A stretch of 64,000 nucleotides of DNA from Paractinoplanes ovalisporus (GTDB taxonomy: Bacteria > Actinomycetota > Actinomycetes > Mycobacteriales > Micromonosporaceae). Made by a program: the position numbers and the translations under genes. A model generated the notes under the pieces. It was given only the letters and a program-made list of their open reading frames with translations. It was not told where the DNA came from and did not search any database. Of this stretch, positions 8,774-17,560 are shown one piece after another. Positions within the stretch are counted from its first letter, which is position 1. Each line of letters starts with the position of its first letter. The stretch is taken from NCBI RefSeq assembly GCF_016834655.1, contig NZ_JAENHP010000001.1, positions 62,001 through 126,000 of the forward strand, given 5' to 3'.

Positions 8774-11533
8774 TCAGTCGGCCAGGCCGGCCGCGACCAG
8801 GGCCCGGGTCAGGTCGGTGCGGGAACGGACGCCCAGCTTGCGGTAGACGCGGGTCAGGTGGGCCTCGACCGTCTTGCGCGAGACGAACAGCGCGCCCGCC
8901 GCCTCGGCGTTGTTCATGCCCCGCGCGATCGCCCGGGCGACCTGCACCTCCTGCGGCGAGAGCAGGGCGAGCGCGCTGGGGACCACGTCGGGCAGGCCGC
9001 GCTGGCCGGCGGCGGCCAGCTCGGCGGCGGCGCGGCGGGTCCAGGGCACAGCGCCCAGCGACTCGAACGTGGCGTGCGCGGCCATCAGGGCGGCCCGGGC
9101 CGCGGCGGGCCGGCGGAAGCGGCGGACCGCCTCGCCGTAGCACAGCAGCGTCCGGGCCTGTTCGAACGGCTCCTCGCCCCGGCGGTGCAGCGCCCCGGCC
9201 TCGGCGAACCAGCGTCCGGCCTCCTCGGCCCCGGTGGCGAGCAGGCCCCGGCAGCGGGCCAGCGCCGCCGCCGGCCAGGTCATCCCGGTGAGCTCGGCCG
9301 CGGTGGTGAGCCACTCGAGGGGCTCGGCCGCCAGCTCGGGGCGCCCGGCCCGAACGTGGGCCTCGACCAGGTCGGCCGCGAACGGGATGATCCGGGGATT
9401 GCCCAGGCCCTGTTTGCGTACGAGGGAAAGGGTCTGCTCGAGCTGGGCCGTCGCGCCGTCGTAGTCCCCGTAGGCCAGCGCCGACAGCCCGAGGATCTGG
9501 GTGAAGTAGGTGTCGAGGCAGCCCACCCCGTACGGGCCGATGTCGCGCCGGGCCCGGGCGATCCGGTCCTCGCAGCGGGCCCGCTCACCGCGCAGCGCGT
9601 CCAGATGGGACAGACAGGCCAGGCTGAACCCGATCGCGCTGGTCTGCCCCAGCTCCTCGGCCCAGCGCAGCGATTCCGTGGCGTCGGCCTCGGCCGCCGC
9701 CCACCGCCCGGCCCAGCGGTCGATCTCGCTGCGCGCGCCGAGCGCGATCGGCAGCACCGAGGGCACCGAGTGGCGGCGGGCCGCGTCCACCACCAGCGTG
9801 ATCATGCGGCGGCCCAGGGCGGGTTGTTCGCAGTAGCCGTAGGACTGGCCGACCATGGCGACCATCTGCTGATCGGCGACCGGGTCGGCGGCGGCGATCA
9901 GTTCGGCCGCGCGGTCGAGCCCGGCCCGGCCCTGGGCGACCCGGCCCGCGACGATGAGCGCCTGCCCGTGGGTGATGAGCGGGCGGACGGTGGTCAGCCC
10001 CTCCTGCGCGGCCAGGGCAACGCTCTCCTCGCCCCGGCGCACCGAGGTGGCGACGTCGCCGTCCATCGCGGCCGGCAGCGCCGCTTCGCTGAGCAGCGCG
10101 CAGGCCCGGCCGGGGTCGTGCGGGCGCACCGCCGCGGCCGCGGCGACCAGGTCGTCGTGGGCGGCTGCGGTCTGCCCGAGCCAGGTGCGCACCCGCCCGC
10201 GCAGTTGTTCGACGTCGGCGCGCATGAGCGGTTCAGTGACCACCGCCAGGGCCTCGTCGCACCACGCGACGCACCGGGCCGCGGCCCCGCCGAGCAGCGC
10301 GTCGGACGCGGCCTGATAGAGCAGTTCGGCCCGGGCGGCCGGGGCCGCGGTGAGCTCGGCGGCGCGGTGCCAGGCCTGGCTGGCCGCGTCATAACCGCTG
10401 CGGCGCCGGGCCTCGCGGGCGGCGGCGGCCAGCTCGGCCGCGATCTCGTCGTCCGGGCCGGTCGCACCGGACGCGCGGTACCAGGCCCGGGTGGCGCCGT
10501 CGCTGACCGCGGCGAGGGCGGCGTAGGCGGCCCGGCGGTCGGCCAGCGAGGTCTGGCGCAGCACGGCCGACCGCAGCAGCGGGTGCCGGAACTCGTAGGA
10601 GGCGCCGTCGGTCAGCACGATCGCGGCCGCCTCGGCCGGGGCCAGGTCGGCCAGGCCGAGCCCGAGACCGGCCAGCGCGGATTCGAGCAGCGCCACGGCC
10701 GACGGCCGGCTGGAGCCCAGCACGGCCAGCGCGGCCCGGGTGCGTTCGGGCAACCGGCCGATGCCGGCCAGCCAGGCGTCCTCGACCGGCGAGCCCGGCA
10801 CCGGTTCGGCCGCGATCGGCTCGTCCCCGGCGAGCTGGGCCGGCCGCAGCGAGCCGGCCCATTCCAGCAGTGCGAGGGGGTTGCCGCCGGTGTGCTCGGC
10901 CAGCATCTCGGCGACGTGCGGGCCCGCGGTCAGGCCGTGGCGGCCCAGCAGCAGCGCGCAGTCGGCGGCGGACAGGCCCGCGACGTCGAGCGCGGGCACG
11001 TCGCAGCGGCCGCGCAGCTCGGCGTCGTCGCGGGCGCTGAGCACGAGCGCGACCCGTTCCGAGCCGAGCCGGCGGGCGATGAACAGCAGCACCCGCTGCG
11101 AGGACTGGTCGACCCAGTGCAGGTCGTCCACGAGCAGCACGACCGGGCCGGTCTCGGCCGCGGCGGCCAGCACGTTGAGGGCGGCGGCGCAGACCGCGTA
11201 CGGGTTGGGGGCGTCGTTGTCGGCCAGCGCGAGGCATCCCTCGAGGGCTTCCCGCTGCACCGCGGGGATGTCCCTGAAATGGCGTCGAAGCGGGACGAGA
11301 AGGTCGGCCAGTGTGGCGTACGGCAGGACCGCCTCGGACTCGACCCCGCGGGCGCGCAGCACGGGCCCTCCGGCGCGGGCCGCCGTGTAGTCGAGCAGCG
11401 TGGTCTTGTCGACGCCGGGGTCGCCCCACAGCATCAGGGCGGCGCCGCGGGCGGTCACGGCGTCGAGCAGCGCGTCGAGCACCCGGCATTCCCGGCCGCG
11501 CCCGACGGGGGTCTGTTCCAGATCGACGGTCAT
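8774..11533 (-). CDS. LAL-family LuxR transcriptional regulator with altered Walker A
   Basis: A 919-residue regulator of the large ATP-binding LuxR (MalT-like) class. An N-terminal STAND-type NTPase carries a P-loop at residues 37-45 reading GDPGVDKTT and a Walker B LLVDD at 133-137 followed by LHWVDQ. The central 500 residues are helical, TPR-like, and the last 65 residues are a GerE/LuxR helix-turn-helix (SPQEVQVARAIARG, then VSRKTVEAHLTRVYRKLGVR). The family consensus P-loop is GxxGxGKT; here Asp42 replaces the last Gly, which may weaken nucleotide binding. A GAGGGAG site precedes ATG 11533. It ends 11 bp upstream of the nuclease start on the same strand, so it may be co-transcribed with and control that module. 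Confidence 0.88.
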   Translation of the reverse strand: MTVDLEQTPVGRGRECRVLDALLDAVTARGAALMLWGDPGVDKTTLLDYTAARAGGPVLRARGVESEAVLPYATLADLLVPLRRHFRDIPAVQREALEGCLALADNDAPNPYAVCAAALNVLAAAAETGPVVLLVDDLHWVDQSSQRVLLFIARRLGSERVALVLSARDDAELRGRCDVPALDVAGLSAADCALLLGRHGLTAGPHVAEMLAEHTGGNPLALLEWAGSLRPAQLAGDEPIAAEPVPGSPVEDAWLAGIGRLPERTRAALAVLGSSRPSAVALLESALAGLGLGLADLAPAEAAAIVLTDGASYEFRHPLLRSAVLRQTSLADRRAAYAALAAVSDGATRAWYRASGATGPDDEIAAELAAAAREARRRSGYDAASQAWHRAAELTAAPAARAELLYQAASDALLGGAAARCVAWCDEALAVVTEPLMRADVEQLRGRVRTWLGQTAAAHDDLVAAAAAVRPHDPGRACALLSEAALPAAMDGDVATSVRRGEESVALAAQEGLTTVRPLITHGQALIVAGRVAQGRAGLDRAAELIAAADPVADQQMVAMVGQSYGYCEQPALGRRMITLVVDAARRHSVPSVLPIALGARSEIDRWAGRWAAAEADATESLRWAEELGQTSAIGFSLACLSHLDALRGERARCEDRIARARRDIGPYGVGCLDTYFTQILGLSALAYGDYDGATAQLEQTLSLVRKQGLGNPRIIPFAADLVEAHVRAGRPELAAEPLEWLTTAAELTGMTWPAAALARCRGLLATGAEEAGRWFAEAGALHRRGEEPFEQARTLLCYGEAVRRFRRPAAARAALMAAHATFESLGAVPWTRRAAAELAAAGQRGLPDVVPSALALLSPQEVQVARAIARGMNNAEAAGALFVSRKTVEAHLTRVYRKLGVRSRTDLTRALVAAGLAD

Positions 11534-11658
11534 CCCGGCTCCCTCGCGTCCCCATTGTTGAGCGCCCCGCGATGACGGTGATGCGCGTTTGTCGGGATGC
11601 CGACCGGACAGGACCGGGAATTCACCGATGCGGGCGGGCCGGGTCGGCGCTTTGGCTG

Positions 11659-12378
11659 ATGGGCATGACCCGCCTCGACGCGGTGCAGATCAAGGTGACG
11701 CTGACCGGTGCCGGCGCGGCCGGGGCGGCCGGGCTGCTCGGCCTGTCCGGGCCGGGCGAGCCGTGGTCGGTGCTGTTCTGCGAGCGGGCGGGGGCCGGGC
11801 TTTCCCTGTACGACCGGGGGGTGATCCTGCGGCTACGGCAACGCCCGGCCGCCGGCGGTTCCACCGTGAAGCTGCGCCCGTGCCGGCGCTCCCGGCTGAC
11901 CGGCCGGTGGCTGCGCGATCAGCGGGTCCGGATCGAGGAGGACTGGTCGGACGACCGGGTGCTCGCCGCCTCGCTCGACGCCCGGCTGAGACCGGAGACG
12001 ATCGCCGGCGTCCACCGCGGGGCGCTCCCGCTCGGGGCCGCGTTCACGGCCGACCAGCGGGCGTTCCTGGCCGACTGCGGCGAGCTGCCGGGCCCGCTGG
12101 ACGAGCTGGTCGTGCTCGGCCCGGTGCGGGTGCGGTCGCACGGCCGGCGGGTGTGGGCCGGCTACGACGTCGAGGCGGCCTGGTGGTTCCCGCCGGGCAC
12201 GCCGCCGGTGCTGGAGCTGACCCTGCGCGTCGAGGTCGCCGGGGCCGAGGTGGTGTGGCGCGGCTTCGACGCCCGCCTGGCCCGGGCGGGCGTCACCCAG
12301 CGCCGTCAGGAGCGGACGACCCGGCTGATCCTGGACGGGTCAGCGGGCGATCAGGACCGGGCAGCCGGAGCGCTGTAG
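11659..12378 (+). CDS. CYTH-domain-like protein
   Basis: About 239 residues. The pattern QIKVTLTG at the start, LYDRGVILRLRQR, STVKLRPCRRSRL, then VLGPVRVRSHGRR and PPVLELTLRVEV follows the CYTH (CyaB/thiamine triphosphatase) fold as seen in actinobacterial proteins annotated adenylate cyclase or CYTH. The fold binds triphosphorylated ligands with Arg/Lys/Glu side chains in a tunnel; the actual substrate is unknown. The usual N-terminal ExExK motif is poorly preserved (only Q-K-T at the position), so catalysis is uncertain. ATG 11659 and ATG 11665 are both possible and no clear ribosome-binding site is seen; an in-frame ATG at 11572 is an alternative. The 3' end overlaps the convergent stress-protein gene by 39 bp. 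Confidence 0.7.
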   Translation: MGMTRLDAVQIKVTLTGAGAAGAAGLLGLSGPGEPWSVLFCERAGAGLSLYDRGVILRLRQRPAAGGSTVKLRPCRRSRLTGRWLRDQRVRIEEDWSDDRVLAASLDARLRPETIAGVHRGALPLGAAFTADQRAFLADCGELPGPLDELVVLGPVRVRSHGRRVWAGYDVEAAWWFPPGTPPVLELTLRVEVAGAEVVWRGFDARLARAGVTQRRQERTTRLILDGSAGDQDRAAGAL

Positions 12379-13122
12379 CAGACGGCTGCCGATCGAGCCG
12401 AGCATCAGGCCCTGGTAGCCGTGGGTGCGGGGGCCGACGACCATCAGGCGGGCCGAGCGGGAACGCTGGACCAGGACCCGGTCGGTGCGGCCGGAGACGT
12501 ACTCGATGTTGGCCGGCACGCCGGGGTATTTCCGGCGCCAGGGGTCGAGCCGGCCGTCCAGGTCGGCGTCGGGCGAGCCCGGGCCGACGGTGACGGCTTC
12601 GACCGCCGCGTCTTGCAGGGCGGCCTCCTCGAAGGCGTGACCGGCCACCGTCTCGGCGGCCCGGCCGTCGTCCAGGCCGGCCACGACCGGGCCTGCGTCC
12701 GGGCCGTAACGGCCGCGCACGACCACCACCGAGCTGCGCGCCCGCGTCGCCACCTGGCTGCTCACCGAGCCGGTCGGCAGCACAGGCAGGCCGCCCTCGT
12801 GCCGGCTGCCGACGACCAGCAGCGCGGCTTCCTCGGCCGCGTGCAGCAGGACCGGAACCGCGTACCCGGGAAGGGCCTGGCATTTGACCTCGACCTCGGG
12901 GGCGGCCGAGCGGGCCTGGGCGACCGCGCGCTGCAGGATCGCCGACGCGTGTTCCTCGGCCGAGTGGCTGCCGGAGCGACCGGGGGTGGACCGGTGCCGG
13001 TAGAACGCCGTCAGCACCCTGAGCTCGGCCCCTCGGCGCACGGCCTCGGCCGCGGCCCAGCCGACGGCCGCGGTGGCCTGGGGCGAGCCGTCGACCCCGA
13101 CCACAATCCGCGTTTTGATCAT
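12340..13122 (-). CDS. Tandem-domain universal stress protein
   Basis: A 260-residue protein made of two UspA domains. Domain 1 (1-140) begins IVVGVDGSPQATAAVGWA and ends with VVGSRHEGGLPVLPTGSVS; domain 2 ends with VVGPRTHGYQGLMLGSIGS followed by CPVLIAR. The G-x2-G-x9-G(S/T) ATP-binding signature is clear in both. Such proteins bind ATP and respond to starvation, hypoxia or oxidative stress in actinobacteria. ATG 13122 is preceded by AGGAGG at a good distance. It is divergent from the Ser/Thr kinase gene. Confidence 0.9.
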   Translation of the reverse strand: MIKTRIVVGVDGSPQATAAVGWAAAEAVRRGAELRVLTAFYRHRSTPGRSGSHSAEEHASAILQRAVAQARSAAPEVEVKCQALPGYAVPVLLHAAEEAALLVVGSRHEGGLPVLPTGSVSSQVATRARSSVVVVRGRYGPDAGPVVAGLDDGRAAETVAGHAFEEAALQDAAVEAVTVGPGSPDADLDGRLDPWRRKYPGVPANIEYVSGRTDRVLVQRSRSARLMVVGPRTHGYQGLMLGSIGSRLLQRSGCPVLIAR

Positions 13123-13273
13123 GTCCGCCTCCTGAGAAAGACAGGCGGTCGCCAAACGGCGGCACAATCTCCAGCCTTGCCCTCTGCGGGCCCGGATGAC
13201 AAGTCCGGATGCACAGCGTGACGAACCGGGCCGGAGGATGCGAACAACCGTCGATCACGGCAGACTGCCCCGA

Positions 13274-14704
13274 ATGGACGTGAACAGCGATCTCGCCGGT
13301 GCGGTTCTCGGCGAACGCTACGAGCTGAGGGAACCGATCGGTGCCGGCGGCATGGCCGTGGTGTGGCGGGCGTACGACCATGTGCTCGCCCGCACCGTGG
13401 CCGTCAAGATCGTGGCCCCGGAGCCGGGCGAGGAACATCGCATCCGGCGGGAGGCCCGGGCGGCGGCCGCGCTGTCGCACCCGAACATCGCCCAGGTGCA
13501 CGACTACGGCGAGCTGACGGTTGGCGGGCGCAGTTTCCCGTACGTGGTGATGGAGCTGGTCGAGGGTGGCACGCTGGGCGAACGGCTGTCGTCCGGGCCG
13601 GTGACGCCCCGCCTGGCGATGCGGATCTGCTCCGAGATCGCCGCTGCGCTCGCCGCCGCCCACGCCGCGGGCCTGGTGCACCGCGACATCAAACCGGCCA
13701 ACGTCATGCTCGGGCCCACCGGCGCCAAGGTTGTCGACTTCGGCATCGCCGCCGCCACCTCGCCCAGCGGAACCGGGGAACTCACGGCCGAGGTGCTGGG
13801 CACCCCGGCCTACCTCGCGCCGGAGCGGTTGATCGACGACGCGGTGGTGCCGGCCTCGGACGTCTATGCGCTGGGGGTGGTGCTCTACCGCCTGTTGTCC
13901 GGGCATTCGCCGTGGACCAGCGAGGACACGACGCAGATGCTGACCGCGCACGTCTATCTCGAACCGGCGCCCTTGCCGCCGGTAGCCGGGGTTCCGGGTT
14001 ATGTCGCCGAGCTGTGCGAGCGCTGCCTGATCAAGGACCCGGCGCGGCGGCCGAGCGCCCGCGAGGTGGCCGCGCTGCTCGGACAGGGTGCGGTCGCCGT
14101 CGATCCCGCTCCGCCGTTGCCCGCCGCGGCGGTGGCCTCGCGCAGCCGCACCCGGTGGGCGGCGGCCGGCGCGCTCCTGGTTGCCGTGGTCGGCGCGGCC
14201 GGCTGGATGCTGGTGCCGGACGACCCCGATCCGAGCAGCCCCGACCCGGGCGCCGCGCCGGCGATCGGGTCGGCGATCGGGAGCAGCCCCGCGGCACCGG
14301 CCACGACGGCGTCGGCAGCGACCCGGATGACCACACCTGCGACCAGGCAGTCGTCCGGCACCCGCCCCGCCGCCACCCCACCGCCGTCCATCCCGGCGGC
14401 AAGGCCCGGCGTCACCGCGACAACCGCACCCACTCTCACCGCGGCTCCCAGCGCTACGGCCGCGCCGACAACCGCCGCTCCCCGGACCCTGTCGTCGGAC
14501 GCCGGCACGGTGGTGGCGACCTGCCCGAGCGCCGGCATGGCGGAGATCCTGCGCTACACGGCCCAGAAGCCGTACAAGGTGGAGTCGGCCGATTCCGGGC
14601 CGTCGGCCGCCCCCGAGGTCACGTTCAAGCACGGCAAGGCCGTCACCACGATGACGGTCACCTGCGCGAGCGGGCGGGCAGAGGCAGCAATCTCCGAGAC
14701 GTGA
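13274..14704 (+). CDS. Transmembrane Ser/Thr protein kinase (PknB-like)
   Basis: A 476-residue Hanks-type kinase. Gly loop IGAGGMAVVWRAYD at 22-35, Lys45 in VAVKI, catalytic HRDIKPAN at 136-143 with Asp138, DFG at 155-157, APE at 182-184. A juxtamembrane region is followed by a single transmembrane helix near 295-315 (WAAAGALLVAVVGAAGWMLV), then a Pro/Ala/Thr-rich stalk and a small extracellular domain of about 60 residues with two Cys. Such kinases sense cell-envelope or metabolic cues. ATG 13274 fits the usual N-terminus; in-frame ATGs at 13196 and 13238 would add up to 26 residues of no recognisable domain. It ends 5 bp from the convergent dehydratase gene. Confidence 0.9.
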   Translation: MDVNSDLAGAVLGERYELREPIGAGGMAVVWRAYDHVLARTVAVKIVAPEPGEEHRIRREARAAAALSHPNIAQVHDYGELTVGGRSFPYVVMELVEGGTLGERLSSGPVTPRLAMRICSEIAAALAAAHAAGLVHRDIKPANVMLGPTGAKVVDFGIAAATSPSGTGELTAEVLGTPAYLAPERLIDDAVVPASDVYALGVVLYRLLSGHSPWTSEDTTQMLTAHVYLEPAPLPPVAGVPGYVAELCERCLIKDPARRPSAREVAALLGQGAVAVDPAPPLPAAAVASRSRTRWAAAGALLVAVVGAAGWMLVPDDPDPSSPDPGAAPAIGSAIGSSPAAPATTASAATRMTTPATRQSSGTRPAATPPPSIPAARPGVTATTAPTLTAAPSATAAPTTAAPRTLSSDAGTVVATCPSAGMAEILRYTAQKPYKVESADSGPSAAPEVTFKHGKAVTTMTVTCASGRAEAAISET

Positions 14705-14709
14705 CCGGC

Positions 14710-16425
14710 TCAGTGTGACTCGCGGGAGACCCTGTCGCCGCTCGCGCCGAGCAGGAAGTCTAGGTCAGCGCCGGTGTTTGCCTGGCCGACGGTGTCGACG
14801 TAGAGCTTCTCCCAGCCCCGTTTCGGCGCGGCGTAGGCCCGGGCGGCCTCGGCCGACGGCTCGCGGGCGGCCCACTCGTCGGCGGGCAGGTCGACGTCGA
14901 GGCGGCGGTTCTCCAGGTCGAGGATGATCATGTCGCCGGTGCGAACCTTGGCCAGGGGGCCTCCGGCAGCGGCCTCGGGGGCGACGTGCAGGACCACCGT
15001 GCCGTACGCGGTCCCGCTCATCCGCCCGTCGCAGACACGCACCATGTCACGGACGCCGTCGGCCAGCAGTTTCGCCGGCAGGGGCATGTTCGACACCTCG
15101 GGCATGCCGGGATAGCCCTTCGGCCCGCAGCCGCGCAGGATCAGCACCGAGTCGGCGGTCACTTCGAGCGCGGGGTCGTCGAGCCGGGCCTTCAGATCCT
15201 CCACCGAGTCGAAGACGACGGCCGGGCCGCGGTGCTGCAGCAGCTCGGGCGTGGCCGCGGCCGGTTTGACCAGCGCGCCGTCGGGGGCCAGGTTGCCGTA
15301 GAGCACCGCGATGCCCGCTTCCATCTGCAGCGGGTCGGCGCGGGGACGGATCACCTCGCGGTCGTAGACCCGCGCGGCGTTCAGCGCCGACACGAGCGGG
15401 TCTCCGAGCACCGTGATCGCCGAGGGATCGAGCAGATCCTGGACCTCGGCCAGCACGGCGTGCAGCCCGCCCGCGCGGAACAGGTCCTCCATGAGGAAAC
15501 GCCCGGCCGGTTGCAGGTCGACCAGCAGCGGAACGCCCGCCCCGACCCGGTCGAAGTCGTCCTGGCTGAGGTCGACACCGAGCCGCCCGGCGATGGCGAG
15601 CAGGTGCACGACCGCGTTGGTCGACCCGCCCATCGCGGCCAGGGCGACGATGGCGTTGTGGAACGACTCGCGGGTCATGATCGCGCTGGGTCGCAGGTCA
15701 CGCTCGACCAGGTCGACCGCGAGCATCCCGGTGGCGTGGGCGGCCTCGAGCAGGCGGCTGTCCGGCGCCGGCGTGCCCGCGATGCCCGGCAGCGTCATGC
15801 CCAGCACCTCGGCCAGTAGGCCCATGGTGGAGGCGGTGCCCATGGTGTTGCAGTGGCCCCGGCTACGGATCATCGACGACTCCGAACGTTGGAACTCGCC
15901 GGCGCTCAACGTGCCCGCCCGCACCTCCTCGCTCAGCTTCCAGACGTCGGTCCCGCAGCCCAGCGGCACCCCGCTGAACGTTCCGGTGAGCATCGGCCCA
16001 CCCGGCACCACCACCGCCGGCAGGTCGACCGAGGAGGCGGCCATGAGCAGGGCCGGGATCGTCTTGTCGCAGCCGCCGAGCAGCACCACGCCGTCGATCG
16101 GGTTGGCCCGGATCATCTCCTCGATCGCCATCGCGGCCATGTTGCGCCACAGCATGGCCGTCGGGCGCACCTGCGTCTCGCCGATGGACACCACGGGCAG
16201 GTCGAGCGCGATGCCGCCCGCGCGGTGGATGCCGTCGGCGACACTGCGCCCGACCTCGTTCAGGTGCGCGTTGCACGGGGTCAGGTCGCTGGCGGTGTTC
16301 GCGATGGCGATGTGCGGGCGACCGTCGAACGCGTCGGCCGGCAGCCCCCGCCGCATCCAGGCGCGATGGATGTAGCTGTTCCGGTCGTCGCCGCCGTACC
16401 ACTGTGCGCTGCGCCGATCAGACAT
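14710..16425 (-). CDS. IlvD/Edd-family sugar-acid dehydratase
   Basis: A 571-residue iron-sulphur dehydratase. Cluster ligands of the family are visible as Cys51 (TPCNAHL), Cys119 in GGCDKT and Cys192 (SRGHCNTMG), and the C-terminal RMSGTAYGTVVLHV motif is present. The short interdomain sequence and the YIHRAWMRRG start are closer to sugar-acid dehydratases (L-arabonate, D-xylonate, L-fuconate type) than to the branched-chain amino acid enzyme IlvD. It would remove water from an aldonate to give a 2-keto-3-deoxy acid. The divergent lactonase, FAH-type hydrolase and SDR genes supply the flanking steps, which supports this assignment. Exact sugar is not determinable. Confidence 0.85.
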   Translation of the reverse strand: MSDRRSAQWYGGDDRNSYIHRAWMRRGLPADAFDGRPHIAIANTASDLTPCNAHLNEVGRSVADGIHRAGGIALDLPVVSIGETQVRPTAMLWRNMAAMAIEEMIRANPIDGVVLLGGCDKTIPALLMAASSVDLPAVVVPGGPMLTGTFSGVPLGCGTDVWKLSEEVRAGTLSAGEFQRSESSMIRSRGHCNTMGTASTMGLLAEVLGMTLPGIAGTPAPDSRLLEAAHATGMLAVDLVERDLRPSAIMTRESFHNAIVALAAMGGSTNAVVHLLAIAGRLGVDLSQDDFDRVGAGVPLLVDLQPAGRFLMEDLFRAGGLHAVLAEVQDLLDPSAITVLGDPLVSALNAARVYDREVIRPRADPLQMEAGIAVLYGNLAPDGALVKPAAATPELLQHRGPAVVFDSVEDLKARLDDPALEVTADSVLILRGCGPKGYPGMPEVSNMPLPAKLLADGVRDMVRVCDGRMSGTAYGTVVLHVAPEAAAGGPLAKVRTGDMIILDLENRRLDVDLPADEWAAREPSAEAARAYAAPKRGWEKLYVDTVGQANTGADLDFLLGASGDRVSRESH

Positions 16426-16445
16426 GTCCTGACCGTAACGCCGAA

Positions 16446-16477
16446 GGTCATTGAACGGGAAGATCCTTCATCTGACC
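16446..16477. promoter_or_regulatory. Imperfect palindrome between divergent dehydratase and lactonase genes
   Basis: GGTCAtTGAA at 16446-16455 is mirrored by TTCAtcTGACC at 16467-16477 with an 11 bp centre. It is the only clear dyad in the 77 bp divergent promoter region and is the best candidate operator for the pathway regulator, which is not encoded next to it. Confidence 0.45.
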
Positions 16478-16502
16478 GGAACTTCCGCCTACCATCCGGA
16501 AC

Positions 16503-17540
16503 ATGACTGCGCGCTTTGTTGCCCGGCCCGCCGGGGCGCAGGCGTACGCGCTGGGCGAGGGTCCGGTCTGGGACGCGGACCGGCGGCGGCTGCTCTGGGT
16601 CGACATCCTGGGCGGCACGGTGCACGCCGGGGAGTTGTCGGCGGACGCGATCACCGTGACCGCCACCTGGGAGTTCGACGATCTGGCGTGCGCGGTGGCG
16701 GTCTCCGCGGGCGGCGAGCTGCTGGTGGCCACGCGGGGCGAGATCATCAAGATCAAAGACGACGTTTCCCGTACGGTGGTAGCCCGCCTCGGACGAGCGG
16801 ACTCCCGCCTGAACGACGGCGGGGTCGATCCCCAGGGACACTTCCTGATCGGGAGCATGGCCCTGGACTCCGCGCGCGGCAACCAGCGGCTCGTGCGACT
16901 GGACGGCGATGCGGTGACCGTGCTCGACGACGACCTGACCTTGTCCAACGGGCTGGCCTGGAGCCCGGACGGGGGGACGCTCTACAGCATCGACTCGATC
17001 CCGGGCGTCGTCTACGGGCGCGACTACCCTTCGGATGCGGCCGCCGGTGTCCTTTCGAGCGCCGCCTCCGACACAACCTCGGGCGTCGCCTCCAGCCACC
17101 CTTCGAGCGCCGCCTCTGACACGACCTCCGGCGTCGCCTCCAGCCACCCTTCGAGCGACCCCTCCGACACGATCTCGGGCATTTCCTCCGACATAGCCTC
17201 GGGCGGCCCTCACGGCGTACGGCGGGAACTCTTTCGCCTCTCGGAGGGCCTGCCCGATGGGCTGTGCGTCGACGCGATCGGCAACCTCTGGATCGCCGTC
17301 TGGGGCGAGGGACGCGTCGAGTGCCGCACGCCCTCGGGTGACCTGCTGGCCGTGGTCGAGGTCGACGCGCCGCACACGACCAGCTGCGCGTTCGCCGGCG
17401 ACGACCTCGGCACCCTGGTCATCACGACCGCCACGCAGGACCTCTCCCCCGCCGACCTGACCCGGCACCCGGCCTCGGGACGCCTGTTCACCGCCGGCGT
17501 CGGGGTGAAAGGCCTGCGTACGCCGTACTGGATCCCGTAA
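16503..17540 (+). CDS. SMP-30/gluconolactonase family lactonase with in-frame repeat insert
   Basis: A 345-residue six-bladed propeller enzyme that would hydrolyse a sugar lactone to the aldonate. Metal ligands of the family fit Glu19 (LGEGPVWD), Asn104 (SRLNDGG), Asn149 (LSNGLAWSPDG) and Asp252 (GLPDGLCVD). Residues about 183-234 are a Ser/Ala/Thr/Asp repeat (three 16-residue units) inserted exactly where the family has a short surface turn after the VYGRDY strand; all metal ligands flank it, so the enzyme may stay active. The 3' neighbour starts 20 bp later with GAGGAG. No strong ribosome-binding site precedes ATG 16503, so a leaderless message is possible. Confidence 0.85.
   Translation: MTARFVARPAGAQAYALGEGPVWDADRRRLLWVDILGGTVHAGELSADAITVTATWEFDDLACAVAVSAGGELLVATRGEIIKIKDDVSRTVVARLGRADSRLNDGGVDPQGHFLIGSMALDSARGNQRLVRLDGDAVTVLDDDLTLSNGLAWSPDGGTLYSIDSIPGVVYGRDYPSDAAAGVLSSAASDTTSGVASSHPSSAASDTTSGVASSHPSSDPSDTISGISSDIASGGPHGVRRELFRLSEGLPDGLCVDAIGNLWIAVWGEGRVECRTPSGDLLAVVEVDAPHTTSCAFAGDDLGTLVITTATQDLSPADLTRHPASGRLFTAGVGVKGLRTPYWIP
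17055..17210 (+). repeat. 48 bp coding minisatellite, three copies, inside the lactonase gene
   Basis: Units start at 17055, 17103 and 17151. The first two are almost identical and encode SSAASDTTSGVASSHP; the third is diverged (SSDPSDTISGISSD...). The period is a multiple of three, so the reading frame is kept. Confidence 0.9.
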
Positions 17541-17560
17541 GGAAGAGGAGAGTCACCCCC

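Noticed and set aside
8858..11575. A 905-codon open frame on the plus strand opposite the LAL regulator
   Set aside because: GC-rich third positions of the true gene leave the antisense frame open; translated sequence is Gly/Arg/Gln-rich without motifs.
14710..16425. Branched-chain amino acid dehydratase IlvD
   Set aside because: Neighbouring lactonase, diketo-acid hydrolase and SDR genes and the N-terminal sequence favour a sugar-acid substrate.
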